Shown here piece after piece: positions 24,092-32,257 of a stretch of DNA of 39,565 bases. The translations under genes were made by a program, and so were the position numbers. The DNA is from Fusobacterium sp. GTDB taxonomy: Bacteria > Fusobacteriota > Fusobacteriia > Fusobacteriales > Fusobacteriaceae. The stretch's first letter is position 1; each line of letters starts with the position of its first letter. The notes below the pieces were generated by a model. It ran no database searches. It saw only the letters and a list, made by a program, of their open reading frames with translations, and was not told where the DNA came from. The stretch lies in assembly GCF_019012925.1 (NCBI RefSeq), contig NZ_JAGIRL010000051.1, forward strand, positions 1 to 39,565, written 5' to 3'.

Positions 24092-25891
24092 TTATTTTTC
24101 TTCGATTTTTTCATCATTTTTTGCTGTTACAGCAATATTTAGTTCATCTAATTGAGATTTGTCAACAAAATTAGGTGCCTCCGACATTAAACATTGACCT
24201 TTATTAGTTTTTGGGAATGGAATAACTTCTCTTATTGAAGCTTCTTTTAACATTACCATTAACCATCTATCAATTCCAAATGCAAGTCCTCCATGAGGTG
24301 GTGCTCCATATTTAAATGCATCTACAAAGAAACCAAATTTTTCTCTAGCCTCTTCATAAGATAATCCTAATCTTTCAAAAACTTTATTCTGAATTTCAGG
24401 ATTAAAGATTCTTATAGAACCTCCTCCAATCTCAAATCCATTTAATACCATATCATAAGTATTTGTTCTTATATTTTCTGTCTGTCCACCTAAGAAAGCT
24501 TCCATATCATCAGCTTTTATTGAAGTGAATGGGTGGTGTTCAGCCTTGTATCTTCCCTCTTCTTCATCATAAGTAAACATTGGGAAATCAACTACCCATA
24601 GGAATTTAAACTCATCATTGTTTATTAGATCAAGTTCCTTTCCTATTCTAAGTCTCATAGCTCCTAAAGCTCCGTATACAACTTTAGCTTTATCAGCTAT
24701 TATCAATATTACATCTCCTGGGTTTGCTTCAGCAACTTTTACTATATTTGCCATCTCCTCTTCAGAGAAAAATTTAGCTATTGGAGAGGTTATACTTCCA
24801 TCTTCAGCTATTTTTACATAAGCCATTCCCTTTGCTCCGAAATATCTCTTAGCGTACTCTTCATACTCTCCTAACACTTTTCTTGAGAATTTTTCAAAAG
24901 CTTTTGGAGCAGTTATACATTTTACTAATCCACCATTTTCAGCAACATCTTTAAATGCTTTAAAACCACAAGTTTTAGCAATATCTGTTAAATCTTTTAA
25001 TTCAACCCCAAATCTTACATCTGGTTTGTCAGAACCAAATCTTGACATAGCTTCAGCATAAGGCATTCTTGGGAATTTGTAATCTGCACTCTCTCCAGTA
25101 ATAGCTGTGAATACATTTTTAGCTAATCCCTCTATTGTATTCATAACATCATCCATCTCTACAAATGACATCTCAACGTCTAATTGAGTGAATTCAAACT
25201 GTCTATCTGCTCTTAAATCCTCATCTCTAAAGCATTTTGCTATTTGGAAATATCTTTCTACTCCACCTATCATTAATAATTGTTTGAAAAGTTGTGGTGA
25301 TTGAGGTAAAGCATAGAAAGTTCCTGGATTTATTCTACAAGGAACTAAGAAGTCTCTTGCTCCTTCTGGAGTTGATTTATTTAATAATGGTGTATCAACA
25401 TCTATAAATCCCTCTTGGTCCATATAGTTTCTAATTGCCATTATCATCTTATGTCTCATTCTAAGATTATTTAACATTTTTGGTCTTCTGATATCTAAAT
25501 ATCTATATTTTAATCTGATATTTTCGTTTAAATTATCTTCAGTTCCAGTAATTTGGAATGGTAATACATCACAGTTATTTAAAATTGTAAGTTCTGTCGC
25601 AAATACTTCAATCTCTCCAGTAGGGATATTCATATTTTTACTCTGTCTCTCTTTTACAGTTCCAACTACTCTTATAACTGCTTCATTTCTCAATTTTTGA
25701 GCTTGTTCAACTATCTCTTTTGGAGCTACTTCTATATCAAATACAACTTGAGTTTTTCCCTCTCTATCTCTTAAATCAACAAAAGTTAATCCTCCTAGGT
25801 CTCTAGTTGTATCTACCCAACCAGAAAGTGTAACTGTTTGTCCAATGTTCTCTTTTCTTAATTCACCAAGATTATGAGTCCTGTAAATCAT
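24092..25891 (-). CDS. aspS: Aspartyl-tRNA synthetase, bacterial type
   Basis: This 599-residue class II synthetase has an N-terminal OB-fold anticodon domain ([26 protein letters not shown]), motif 2 around [18 protein letters not shown], the bacterial GAD insertion in the middle, and motif 3 [14 protein letters not shown]. It charges tRNA(Asp). The length fits the bacterial form. It follows hisS by 22 bases; hisS-aspS adjacency is common in many bacteria. A GGAGAGGG site precedes the ATG. No terminator separates its stop from the RNA promoter just downstream. Confidence 0.97.
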   Translation of the reverse strand: MIYRTHNLGELRKENIGQTVTLSGWVDTTRDLGGLTFVDLRDREGKTQVVFDIEVAPKEIVEQAQKLRNEAVIRVVGTVKERQSKNMNIPTGEIEVFATELTILNNCDVLPFQITGTEDNLNENIRLKYRYLDIRRPKMLNNLRMRHKMIMAIRNYMDQEGFIDVDTPLLNKSTPEGARDFLVPCRINPGTFYALPQSPQLFKQLLMIGGVERYFQIAKCFRDEDLRADRQFEFTQLDVEMSFVEMDDVMNTIEGLAKNVFTAITGESADYKFPRMPYAEAMSRFGSDKPDVRFGVELKDLTDIAKTCGFKAFKDVAENGGLVKCITAPKAFEKFSRKVLGEYEEYAKRYFGAKGMAYVKIAEDGSITSPIAKFFSEEEMANIVKVAEANPGDVILIIADKAKVVYGALGAMRLRIGKELDLINNDEFKFLWVVDFPMFTYDEEEGRYKAEHHPFTSIKADDMEAFLGGQTENIRTNTYDMVLNGFEIGGGSIRIFNPEIQNKVFERLGLSYEEAREKFGFFVDAFKYGAPPHGGLAFGIDRWLMVMLKEASIREVIPFPKTNKGQCLMSEAPNFVDKSQLDELNIAVTAKNDEKIEEK

Positions 25892-25913
25892 TTTTACCCT
25901 CTCCTTAATATAT

Positions 25914-27155
25914 CTATTTTTTTATTATTTCAATTGCTTTTTCTAAACTCATTTCCTCTTGTGTTCTTGCATTGAAATCTTTTAAGACTATTACATCTTT
26001 ATTCATCTCATCTTCTCCTACTATTATGCAGTATTTAACGTTTAGTTTATCTGCTTTTTTCATATGAGACTTCATTCCTTTAGCATTGAAATCAACAAAA
26101 GTTTTTATTTTATTATCTCTTAAAATCTTTGCAATTTTTAATCCAAATTCCTGTGTATTTTCTCCTAACCAAGCTACATATACATCTGGATTATTCTTAG
26201 GATAATCTTCCAACAACATCATCATTCTTTCTACTCCAGCTGCAAATCCAACTGCTGGTATATCTTTAGCTCCTAGCTGTTTTAGTAGATTATCATATCT
26301 TCCACCACCCAATACAGTTCCTTGAGCCCCTAATTTATTTGTTATTATCTCATACACTGTACTTGAGTAGTAATCTAATCCTCTAACAAGTCTTGAATCC
26401 TCTACATATTTAACTCCAAAAATATCCAAATATTTTTTTACTGTTTCATAGTGAGCTCTCTCCTCTTCTGTAAGAGAGTCTATTATACTTGGAGCCTCCT
26501 TAGTCAACTCTTTACACTTATCAACCTTACAATCCAATACTCTCAATGGATTTTTCTCCATTCTCATTCTACAATCTTCACAAAGTTCCTCTTTTATTGG
26601 TTCTAAGAAATTTAATAGATTCTCTCTATATTTTGTACGTGAAGCATTTGTTCCAACAGAGTTAATGTGAACCTCTAGGTCACTGATCCCTAATTTTTCT
26701 AATAGAGAGTAACTCATTGCTATAACCTCTGCATCTAATATAGGCGAACTTTCACCTAAAACTTCAACCCCTATCTGATTGAACTCTCTTTGTCTTCCTG
26801 CTTGAGGTCTCTCGTATCTAAACATAGATCCATTATAATAGTATTTTGTAACATCTTCTTTTCCATAAATAGCATTCTCTAAATATGATCTTACTACAGA
26901 TGCTGTATTTTCTGGTCTCAATGTTAAACTTCTATCTCCTCTATCTTTAAAAGTATACATCTCTTTCTCTACTACATCTGTTCCCTCTCCAATTCCTCTT
27001 TTAAAAAGATCTGTTTCCTCAAATATTGGAGTCTTTATATATGTATATCCATAACTCTCAAAAATCTCTTGAGCCATTTTAGATATATATGTATATTTGA
27101 CAGCTTCTTCTCCAAATATATCCTTAGTTCCTCTAGCAGCTTTTATAAGCTTCAT
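25914..27155 (-). CDS. hisS: Histidyl-tRNA synthetase
   Basis: This 413-residue class II synthetase begins with [14 protein letters not shown]. It has motif 2 [20 protein letters not shown], the HisA signature [12 protein letters not shown] and motif 3 [14 protein letters not shown], and then the anticodon domain. It charges tRNA(His). It lies 12 bases after rarA and 22 bases before aspS on the same strand, so the three are probably one transcript. Confidence 0.97.
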   Translation of the reverse strand: MKLIKAARGTKDIFGEEAVKYTYISKMAQEIFESYGYTYIKTPIFEETDLFKRGIGEGTDVVEKEMYTFKDRGDRSLTLRPENTASVVRSYLENAIYGKEDVTKYYYNGSMFRYERPQAGRQREFNQIGVEVLGESSPILDAEVIAMSYSLLEKLGISDLEVHINSVGTNASRTKYRENLLNFLEPIKEELCEDCRMRMEKNPLRVLDCKVDKCKELTKEAPSIIDSLTEEERAHYETVKKYLDIFGVKYVEDSRLVRGLDYYSSTVYEIITNKLGAQGTVLGGGRYDNLLKQLGAKDIPAVGFAAGVERMMMLLEDYPKNNPDVYVAWLGENTQEFGLKIAKILRDNKIKTFVDFNAKGMKSHMKKADKLNVKYCIIVGEDEMNKDVIVLKDFNARTQEEMSLEKAIEIIKK

Positions 27156-27167
27156 TCTCTCACCTCT

Positions 27168-28400
27168 TTATTTTTTCCATAACTTTTCTAATTTTTCTTT
27201 TATAAGTTTTTCATTCTTATTATCTCCAGGAATATAGTAATTCCTACTCTTATTTGTATATTTCTGCTTTATGAAATTCCCTGGATAGTCATGTGGATAT
27301 TTATATCCCTTTGCATTGTGACCAATAGTTGGTGGTACTGCCTCTAAATCACCCTTCTCTATATCTTCCAATGCCTTATTTATTCCCATATAACAAGAGT
27401 TGCTTTTGGTAGAAATAGCTATATACACAACAGCTTGTGCTAGTACTATTCTAATCTCTGGCATACCTATTCTCTCACTTGCCATCATAGCACTATTAGC
27501 TATTAACATTGCCTCTGGATTAGCCATTCCTATATCTTCACTTGCATGTATTACAAGTCGTCTTGCTATATATCTTGGATCCTCACCACCAGCCAATAAT
27601 CTCCCTAACCAATATAGAGCTGAATCAGGATCACTTCCCCTCATACTCTTTATTAGGGCTGATATTAAATTATACTTATCCTCCTCTTTGTGATAGGAAG
27701 CTTGTCTAGTTTTAAATATCTCCAAGATCTCATCAACTTGTAAATCAGCACAACTATTCTTATACAGCTCTAAATAATTTAAAGCTACTCTACTATCTCC
27801 TTGAGAAATATCTAAGATACACTCTATTATCTCCTCACTCACATCAGTTAAAGATAACTTCTCTACCCCTCTTTTTAAAATCTTTCTTATGTCCTCTCTT
27901 GTCAAAGCCTTAAATTCAAATATCATAACCCTTGATAATAGGGCATTATTCAAACTATAATAAGGATTTTCAGTAGTTGCTCCAATAAGAGTTATAGTTC
28001 CATTCTCACAATATGATAACAATGCATCTTGTTGAGTTTTATTAAATCTATGTATCTCATCTAAAAATAGTATTGTCCTTTTTCCATAAAACTCTATACT
28101 TTTTTTAGCTCTCTCTACAACCTCTCTCAAATCATTTAATGATGCTGTTGTTGCATTCAAAGTTTCAAAGTTACTATTAGTAGTTTTTGAAATTACCTCT
28201 CCTATCGAGCTTTTTCCACATCCTGGTGGTCCATAAAAAATTGAGTTTGATATATTCTGCTTTTCTATCAGTTTTCTGAGTATTCCTCCACTCCCTAAAA
28301 GCTTCTCTTGCCCTATAAAATCATCTAGACTTTGTGGTCTCAACTTTACAGCTAAGGGTTTCATACTCTCATAGTTATTCCCAAAAAGATTGTTCATCAT
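27168..28400 (-). CDS. rarA: Replication-associated recombination protein A (RarA/MgsA)
   Basis: This 410-residue AAA+ protein has RPQSLDDFIGQEKLL, Walker A GPPGCGKSS (57-65), Walker B ILFLDEIHRFNKTQQDALL, and sensor 1 LIGATTENPYYSLN. The clamp-loader-like C-terminal tetramerisation region has RGSDPDSALYWLGRLLAGGEDP. It acts at stalled replication forks. Its start is close to the terminator of secG, only about 15 bases downstream of that hairpin's T-run, so its expression relies either on readthrough or on an unseen promoter. The ribosome site is weak (AGGT). Confidence 0.93.
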   Translation of the reverse strand: MMNNLFGNNYESMKPLAVKLRPQSLDDFIGQEKLLGSGGILRKLIEKQNISNSIFYGPPGCGKSSIGEVISKTTNSNFETLNATTASLNDLREVVERAKKSIEFYGKRTILFLDEIHRFNKTQQDALLSYCENGTITLIGATTENPYYSLNNALLSRVMIFEFKALTREDIRKILKRGVEKLSLTDVSEEIIECILDISQGDSRVALNYLELYKNSCADLQVDEILEIFKTRQASYHKEEDKYNLISALIKSMRGSDPDSALYWLGRLLAGGEDPRYIARRLVIHASEDIGMANPEAMLIANSAMMASERIGMPEIRIVLAQAVVYIAISTKSNSCYMGINKALEDIEKGDLEAVPPTIGHNAKGYKYPHDYPGNFIKQKYTNKSRNYYIPGDNKNEKLIKEKLEKLWKK

Positions 28401-28415
28401 TCTATCATCTACCTA

Positions 28416-28446
28416 TAAAAAAGACGTATTGCCCTCAATACGCCTC
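28416..28446 (-). terminator. secG terminator / attenuator before rarA
   Basis: GCGTATTG-AGGG-CAATACGTC followed by six Ts in the minus direction, between secG and rarA. The short distance to the rarA start suggests partial termination. Confidence 0.85.
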
Positions 28447-28451
28447 TCTCT

Positions 28452-28676
28452 TTATTTCACTAAGTATAATAAAAGTGCACTAAGAATAAATAGTGTTGCC
28501 ACAATTTCTGTTGCTTTAGCTAAAGGCCCTCCATCTTTTGATATTCCAAACACAGTGTTTGATGCTCCTAATCCCATACTTGCAGATGTTCCGTGGCTCC
28601 TATCTGGTTGTATAAGTACTAATACTATTAATGTAATGGCAAAGATAAATAGTAGAACTGTAAATAAAGTTTCCAT
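28452..28676 (-). CDS. secG: Preprotein translocase subunit SecG
   Basis: This 74-residue protein has two transmembrane helices (about 5-23 and 53-72). The linker (QPDRSHGTSASMGLGASNTVFG) has the SecG pattern. It belongs to the SecYEG channel and aids SecA-driven export. GGGAGG precedes the ATG. Strong promoter upstream and terminator immediately downstream. Confidence 0.93.
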   Translation of the reverse strand: METLFTVLLFIFAITLIVLVLIQPDRSHGTSASMGLGASNTVFGISKDGGPLAKATEIVATLFILSALLLYLVK

Positions 28677-28713
28677 CTTATTCCTCCCAAAAATTCTTTA
28701 AATAATCTATTAA

Positions 28714-28742
28714 ATTATACCATAACCACTTATCTCGGTCAA
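28714..28742 (-). promoter_or_regulatory. secG promoter
   Basis: TTGACC (28737-28742), 17 bases, TATAAT (28714-28719), minus strand. Confidence 0.85.
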
Positions 28743-28781
28743 TATTTATATAAAAATTCCTTGACTTTTCTCAGAAATAAT

Positions 28782-28812
28782 AAAATCAAGATCAAATGAC
28801 CTTGATTTTACT
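28782..28812 (-). terminator. Terminator of the first TonB-dependent receptor gene
   Basis: AAAATCAAG and CTTGATTTT arms with T-rich DNA following on the minus strand, eight bases past the stop. Confidence 0.75.
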
Positions 28813-28819
28813 GTTTTAT

Positions 28820-30775
28820 TTAGAAATTATATTTAAATCCGAAAACAAAGTTTCTCTCTGTAGCTGGATCAAACATATATTCATTTCCCTTCATAGATAC
28901 TGAATCATAATATTTTTCATTAAATATATTATTTATTCCTGTATATAATTTTAAAGTTGGTATAGGATAGTAGTTTATAGTTACGTTAGTTACTGTATAA
29001 CTATTTTGCTTACCACCTGTATTACTATTGTTTAAATAATACTTTGCTGAGTAAACTGTTGTTGAAGATAAACTTACTTTATCATTCAGCTTATAATCTA
29101 AACTTAATGATAATTTATGATTAGGAACATTACCTATCTCTTTTCCTTTTGTATTACTTTCACCAGAAGCAGTTTCTTTAATTTTAGTTTTTATATATGA
29201 ATATCCTTCTCTCAATGTTAATTTATCAAAATACTGTTCAGCTGATAATTCAACTCCATATCTTTCTGTTTTTCCTATATTTTTAAAGTTAAAGTTTATT
29301 CCATGAGTATCCTTATAAATCTCATCTTCTGTTGTTGTATAGAATCCTGTAATTCCTACTAAACTATCATAAATATAGTCTCTAGCTCCAATTTCATATG
29401 TTAAATATTTTTCAGACTTTAGGTCATTTAAAGTATATTGATTATTTTCTCTATCAAATAGATCTGTTGGCTTCGGTGAAGTAAACCCTCTTTCTATTCT
29501 AGCATAAATATTTCCAGTATCTGAGTATAGATAATTTGTAACTAACTCTAACGCAAAGTTATCCTCTGAAACAGTTTTATCTATCAGTAATTTACTATAT
29601 TTTCTATACAGATCATAATCTGCATACTCATATCTAAACCCTTGTGTAAATTCTAATTTACCAAAATTATTTTTATTCAACACAAATAAACTATTTGTTT
29701 CTTTTGTTAAATTAGCATCAGCTTTTATAAAACCTGTAGATTTTCTATCTAATTTAGCTTTTACATAATCATATCCAAAAATTAATTCGTCATTCTCTCT
29801 ATATTTAACTCTCATTTTAGGTTTTACAGCTATTCTTGTATCGTCCATATCCATAACTTGATTCATATCTTTATATTCATGTGTTACCATATTCATATCA
29901 TGATATGAAGTAAGAATATTGAAATCTATTTTATCATTTATTTTTTGTTCATACTTTAAACTAAATTCATTCTTTTTAATCTCTTTTTCACTTGGTAGTA
30001 TTCCAGAAGCATATCCAGATTGTTCTCTATCTTCATTTATCTGTTTTCTAGTCAACGAAGTTGGATATGTACCTTTTTCTTCAAATCTCAAATACTTAAA
30101 TGTTAGTTTTTTATCTTCTGCAAGATCATAGTTTAATGTTGTTTGAAAGTTTTTATTATCACTTTCATCTTCATCTCTAAACCCTCTGTATCTTTCATCT
30201 AAATAATCAACACTTACTCCTAATTTTCCTAAAGTTGTTCCATAGCTTACGTTTCCTTTTTTAGTACCATAACTTGTGTATTCAGCACCTATACTTCCAC
30301 CTTGATATCCAGCTCCTGTTTTTGTTATGATATTTATTATTCCACCTCTAGTTCCACTACCATACAGTATAGCTCCACCACCAGGAATAACTTCTATTCT
30401 TTCGATATTCTCAACTGCTACCGTATTTAATGGAGTAGATCCATGTGAAGAGTCAATAGTATTTATTGTTACCCCATCTATTAATATTTGAACATTGCTA
30501 TCTGCATTGTCTTTTCCTTGTCCTCTCATATCTATTTTAGGACTACTTGAATCACCTATTATATTAACACTTGGAATGTCCTTCAACACATCAGTAACAC
30601 TTTGATAATTTTTTTCCTCTATTTCTTGAGCAGTAACCACTGAAACATTTTTTACAGTATCTTTTTGTGCAGTTTCAAATCCTGTAGCTGAAATTACACT
30701 CTTTCCTAACTCAATATCAGCTCCATGTGCAACAGCTGATAGTATTAAACTTAGTAATGCTATTTTTGTTCTCAT
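28820..30775 (-). CDS. TonB-dependent outer-membrane receptor (substrate unassigned)
   Basis: This 651-residue protein has a signal peptide (IALLSLILSAVAHGA), an N-terminal plug domain (about 35-150: VTDVLKDIPSV, IDMRGQG, VQILIDGV, IERIEVIPGGGAILYGSG, GGIINIITK) and a 22-strand barrel ending in the C-terminal F of FGFKYNF. It imports iron complexes, haem or another nutrient with TonB energy. It is clearly paralogous to the haem receptor encoded at 33574; shared C-terminal wording includes YYDSV and DPATERN. It stands alone on its strand with a consensus promoter and a terminator. No Fur-like box stands out. Confidence 0.9.
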   Translation of the reverse strand: MRTKIALLSLILSAVAHGADIELGKSVISATGFETAQKDTVKNVSVVTAQEIEEKNYQSVTDVLKDIPSVNIIGDSSSPKIDMRGQGKDNADSNVQILIDGVTINTIDSSHGSTPLNTVAVENIERIEVIPGGGAILYGSGTRGGIINIITKTGAGYQGGSIGAEYTSYGTKKGNVSYGTTLGKLGVSVDYLDERYRGFRDEDESDNKNFQTTLNYDLAEDKKLTFKYLRFEEKGTYPTSLTRKQINEDREQSGYASGILPSEKEIKKNEFSLKYEQKINDKIDFNILTSYHDMNMVTHEYKDMNQVMDMDDTRIAVKPKMRVKYRENDELIFGYDYVKAKLDRKSTGFIKADANLTKETNSLFVLNKNNFGKLEFTQGFRYEYADYDLYRKYSKLLIDKTVSEDNFALELVTNYLYSDTGNIYARIERGFTSPKPTDLFDRENNQYTLNDLKSEKYLTYEIGARDYIYDSLVGITGFYTTTEDEIYKDTHGINFNFKNIGKTERYGVELSAEQYFDKLTLREGYSYIKTKIKETASGESNTKGKEIGNVPNHKLSLSLDYKLNDKVSLSSTTVYSAKYYLNNSNTGGKQNSYTVTNVTINYYPIPTLKLYTGINNIFNEKYYDSVSMKGNEYMFDPATERNFVFGFKYNF

Positions 30776-30832
30776 TCTTTCTTTTCCCTTTCAATTTAAT
30801 AAAAAAATATTTTCTGTTTCAAAACTTTTTAA

Positions 30833-30861
30833 ATTATAAATATATAGACATAATTTGTCAA
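30833..30861 (-). promoter_or_regulatory. Promoter of the first TonB-dependent receptor gene
   Basis: A perfect consensus: TTGACA (30856-30861), 17 bases, TATAAT (30833-30838), minus strand. Such a strong promoter implies a repressor or RNA control if the receptor is iron-regulated. Confidence 0.88.
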
Positions 30862-30903
30862 GTTTTTTTTGAAATACTAAATATATATATTTTAAATATT
30901 TAT

Positions 30904-30932
30904 TTGACTTTTTAAAAAAAATTAGCTATATT
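30904..30932 (+). promoter_or_regulatory. Promoter of the YbaN-like gene
   Basis: TTGACT (30904-30909), 17 bases, TATATT (30927-30932). Confidence 0.65.
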
Positions 30933-30963
30933 TATAAATAAATTTTTATGAAAGGGGTATTTT

Positions 30964-31323
30964 ATGCTAAAAAAAGTTTTTTTGATATTTGGATTCATCT
31001 CTTTAGGGCTAGGATGTATAGGTATTTTTCTTCCACTTCTACCTACTACTCCATTTTTACTACTAAGTGCTTATTGTTTTAGTAAGTCATCAGAGAAATT
31101 TCATACATACTTATTAGAAAATAAAATCTTTGGTCAATATATTAGAGACTATCAAGAGAAAAAAGGAATCACTCTTAAAAATAAAATTTTTGCAATTCTT
31201 TTACTTGTAGTTAGTATAACTTTCTCACTATCTAGAATCTCTAATTTACATCTTAAAATATTTTTAATCCTTATTTTAATTGGAGTTTCCTACCATATTT
31301 TAAAGTTAAAAACTCTTAAATAA
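30964..31323 (+). CDS. YbaN/DUF454 family inner-membrane protein
   Basis: This 119-residue protein has the DUF454 opening GFISLGLGCIGIFLPLLPTTPFLLLSAYCFSKSSEKF and three to four transmembrane helices (about 4-36, 73-90, 95-112). The family's function is not established. E. coli YbaN is a small inner-membrane member, and in several bacteria relatives lie near haem or iron genes, which fits here between two TonB receptors. It has an AAGGGG ribosome site and no terminator directly after its stop; the next terminator is at 31442-31492. Confidence 0.85.
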   Translation: MLKKVFLIFGFISLGLGCIGIFLPLLPTTPFLLLSAYCFSKSSEKFHTYLLENKIFGQYIRDYQEKKGITLKNKIFAILLLVVSITFSLSRISNLHLKIFLILILIGVSYHILKLKTLK

Positions 31324-31364
31324 TTATTTTGATTATAAAAATATTTAGTTTTTTAATTTTTTTC

Positions 31365-31393
31365 TTGACTTTTATTTTATTTTAATATATAAT
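31365..31393 (+). promoter_or_regulatory. Promoter of a candidate small RNA
   Basis: TTGACT (31365-31370), 17 bases, TATAAT (31388-31393), with no gene following before the terminator at 31442. Confidence 0.7.
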
Positions 31394-31399
31394 TCAATT

Positions 31400-31492
31400 A
31401 ATCCTTTCTTTTAAAGTATTTTAATTTACTTAATTAACAACAATATAAAAGCTGTCAGTGCATATAAAAATCTGACAGCTTTTATATTTTTT
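31400..31492 (+). ncRNA. Candidate small RNA with C/U-rich 5' end, about 90 nt
   Basis: A good promoter is followed after about 50 bases by a 17-bp-stem terminator with no open frame between. The predicted RNA begins AUCCUUUCUUUUAAAG, an unpaired anti-Shine-Dalgarno-like segment. A small stem (AAGTA/TACTT, 31414-31431), an A-rich linker and the terminator follow. The 5' dozen bases can pair at 11 of 12 positions with the region just before and including the AU of the start codon of the TonB receptor at 30775. It could instead be the 3' end of the YbaN-gene transcript. Confidence 0.55.
31442..31492 (+). terminator. Strong terminator (17-bp perfect stem)
   Basis: AATATAAAAGCTGTCAG and CTGACAGCTTTTATATT enclose 13 bases and are followed by Ts on the plus strand. 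The flavodoxin gene on the other strand has its own terminator, so this one serves the plus strand. Confidence 0.9.
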
Positions 31493-31514
31493 GGAGTATA
31501 ATTTTTAAACTCAA

Positions 31515-31550
31515 TAAAAAAAGTAAGTATCTATTATCTAGATACTTACT
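31515..31550 (-). terminator. Terminator of the flavodoxin gene
   Basis: AGTAAGTATCTA and TAGATACTTACT, a perfect 12-bp stem with Ts in the minus direction, 11 bases after the stop. Confidence 0.88.
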
Positions 31551-31560
31551 CAATTAAATA

Positions 31561-32061
31561 TTATTTTATTAATTCTTTAAAATACTCATATGCTTTATCT
31601 AAATCATTTTGATCTGGGTGCTTACTTGCATCTTCCCATCTTTTTATTCTTTCTGGATTAGGTCCATGTGGATGATCAGGTCCAAAATTCTTTTTCATCA
31701 TCTCTATTAGTTTTGGATCAATTGCTCCTTGGCAGTGATAGTGTCCTATTACTTCATTTCCATTTTCAGTGAATAATTCTTTTATATTATTTGTGCAATC
31801 TTCAGCATGCTTAGAATCAGGATATGCTCCTAATGTAAATACAAATGCCACTTTTTTATTTTTTAATGTCTCTATAAATTTTTTAGCTTTTGCATCAGCT
31901 GTTCCCTTGTCTATCCAAGTTCCAACAACTATTAGATCATAATCTAAATTGTCCACCTCTTTTATATCTTTCACTTCTACTTGTGAAAAGGCTTTACTTG
32001 CAGCTTCACATACTTTTCTAGTATTTCCAGTAAGTGTTGAATAAGCAATAAGTGTTTTCAT
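31561..32061 (-). CDS. hmuF: Flavodoxin family protein, probable electron donor for HmuW
   Basis: This 166-residue protein has an FMN phosphate loop STLTGNTRKV (8-17), then DYDLIVVGTWIDKGTAD and VAFVFTLGAYPDSKHAEDC, a flavodoxin pattern. The tail is rich in His and Pro (NFGPDHPHGPNPERIKRWEDA). It should carry electrons on FMN. Its gene diverges from hmuW, a radical SAM enzyme that needs a low-potential reductant, and a flavodoxin is reported with the haem-degrading system of F. nucleatum; the symbol is given on that basis. An AGGAGGG ribosome site precedes the ATG. Confidence 0.82.
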   Translation of the reverse strand: MKTLIAYSTLTGNTRKVCEAASKAFSQVEVKDIKEVDNLDYDLIVVGTWIDKGTADAKAKKFIETLKNKKVAFVFTLGAYPDSKHAEDCTNNIKELFTENGNEVIGHYHCQGAIDPKLIEMMKKNFGPDHPHGPNPERIKRWEDASKHPDQNDLDKAYEYFKELIK

Positions 32062-32095
32062 TTTTCCCTCCTAGTTATTTTAGTTTACTTTCTAT

Positions 32096-32124
32096 TTTAT
32101 ATCACAATTTATTTTTAAAGTCAA
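32096..32124 (-). promoter_or_regulatory. Promoter of the flavodoxin gene
   Basis: TTGACT (32119-32124), 17 bases, TATAAA (32096-32101), minus strand. Confidence 0.75.
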
Positions 32125-32150
32125 ACAATTAAAAACAATTATTTTTTAAC

Positions 32151-32179
32151 TTGACAATCTTTAATAAACAGTTTAATAT
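32151..32179 (+). promoter_or_regulatory. Promoter of the hmuW-hmuR-hmuUVT operon
   Basis: TTGACA (32151-32156), 17 bases, TAATAT (32174-32179). A 25-bp palindrome begins nine bases after the -10 box. Confidence 0.75.
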
Positions 32180-32187
32180 ATTTATAG

Positions 32188-32212
32188 TAATTTTATTTTG
32201 CAAATAAAATTA
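32188..32212. promoter_or_regulatory. 25-bp palindrome at the hmuW transcription start, candidate operator
   Basis: Arms TAATTTTATTT and AAATAAAATTA are perfect inverted copies around TGC. The site covers the expected start point of the hmu transcript, a classic repressor position. It does not read like the usual Fur box. It is more extended than other AT palindromes in the window. Confidence 0.6.
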
Positions 32213-32257
32213 TTTTTGAAGGAATTATTATGTAAAGGAATTAATTTGGAGGAAATA

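Noticed and set aside
30833..30932. Fur box in the spacer between the TonB receptor and the YbaN-like gene
   Set aside because: Only AT-rich palindromes such as AAATATATATATTT are present; none reads like GATAATGATAATCATTATC.
32198..32257. Extended N-terminus for HmuW from a TTG at 32198
   Set aside because: The TTG lies inside the operator palindrome near the transcription start and has no ribosome site; the ATG at 32258 has GGAGG.
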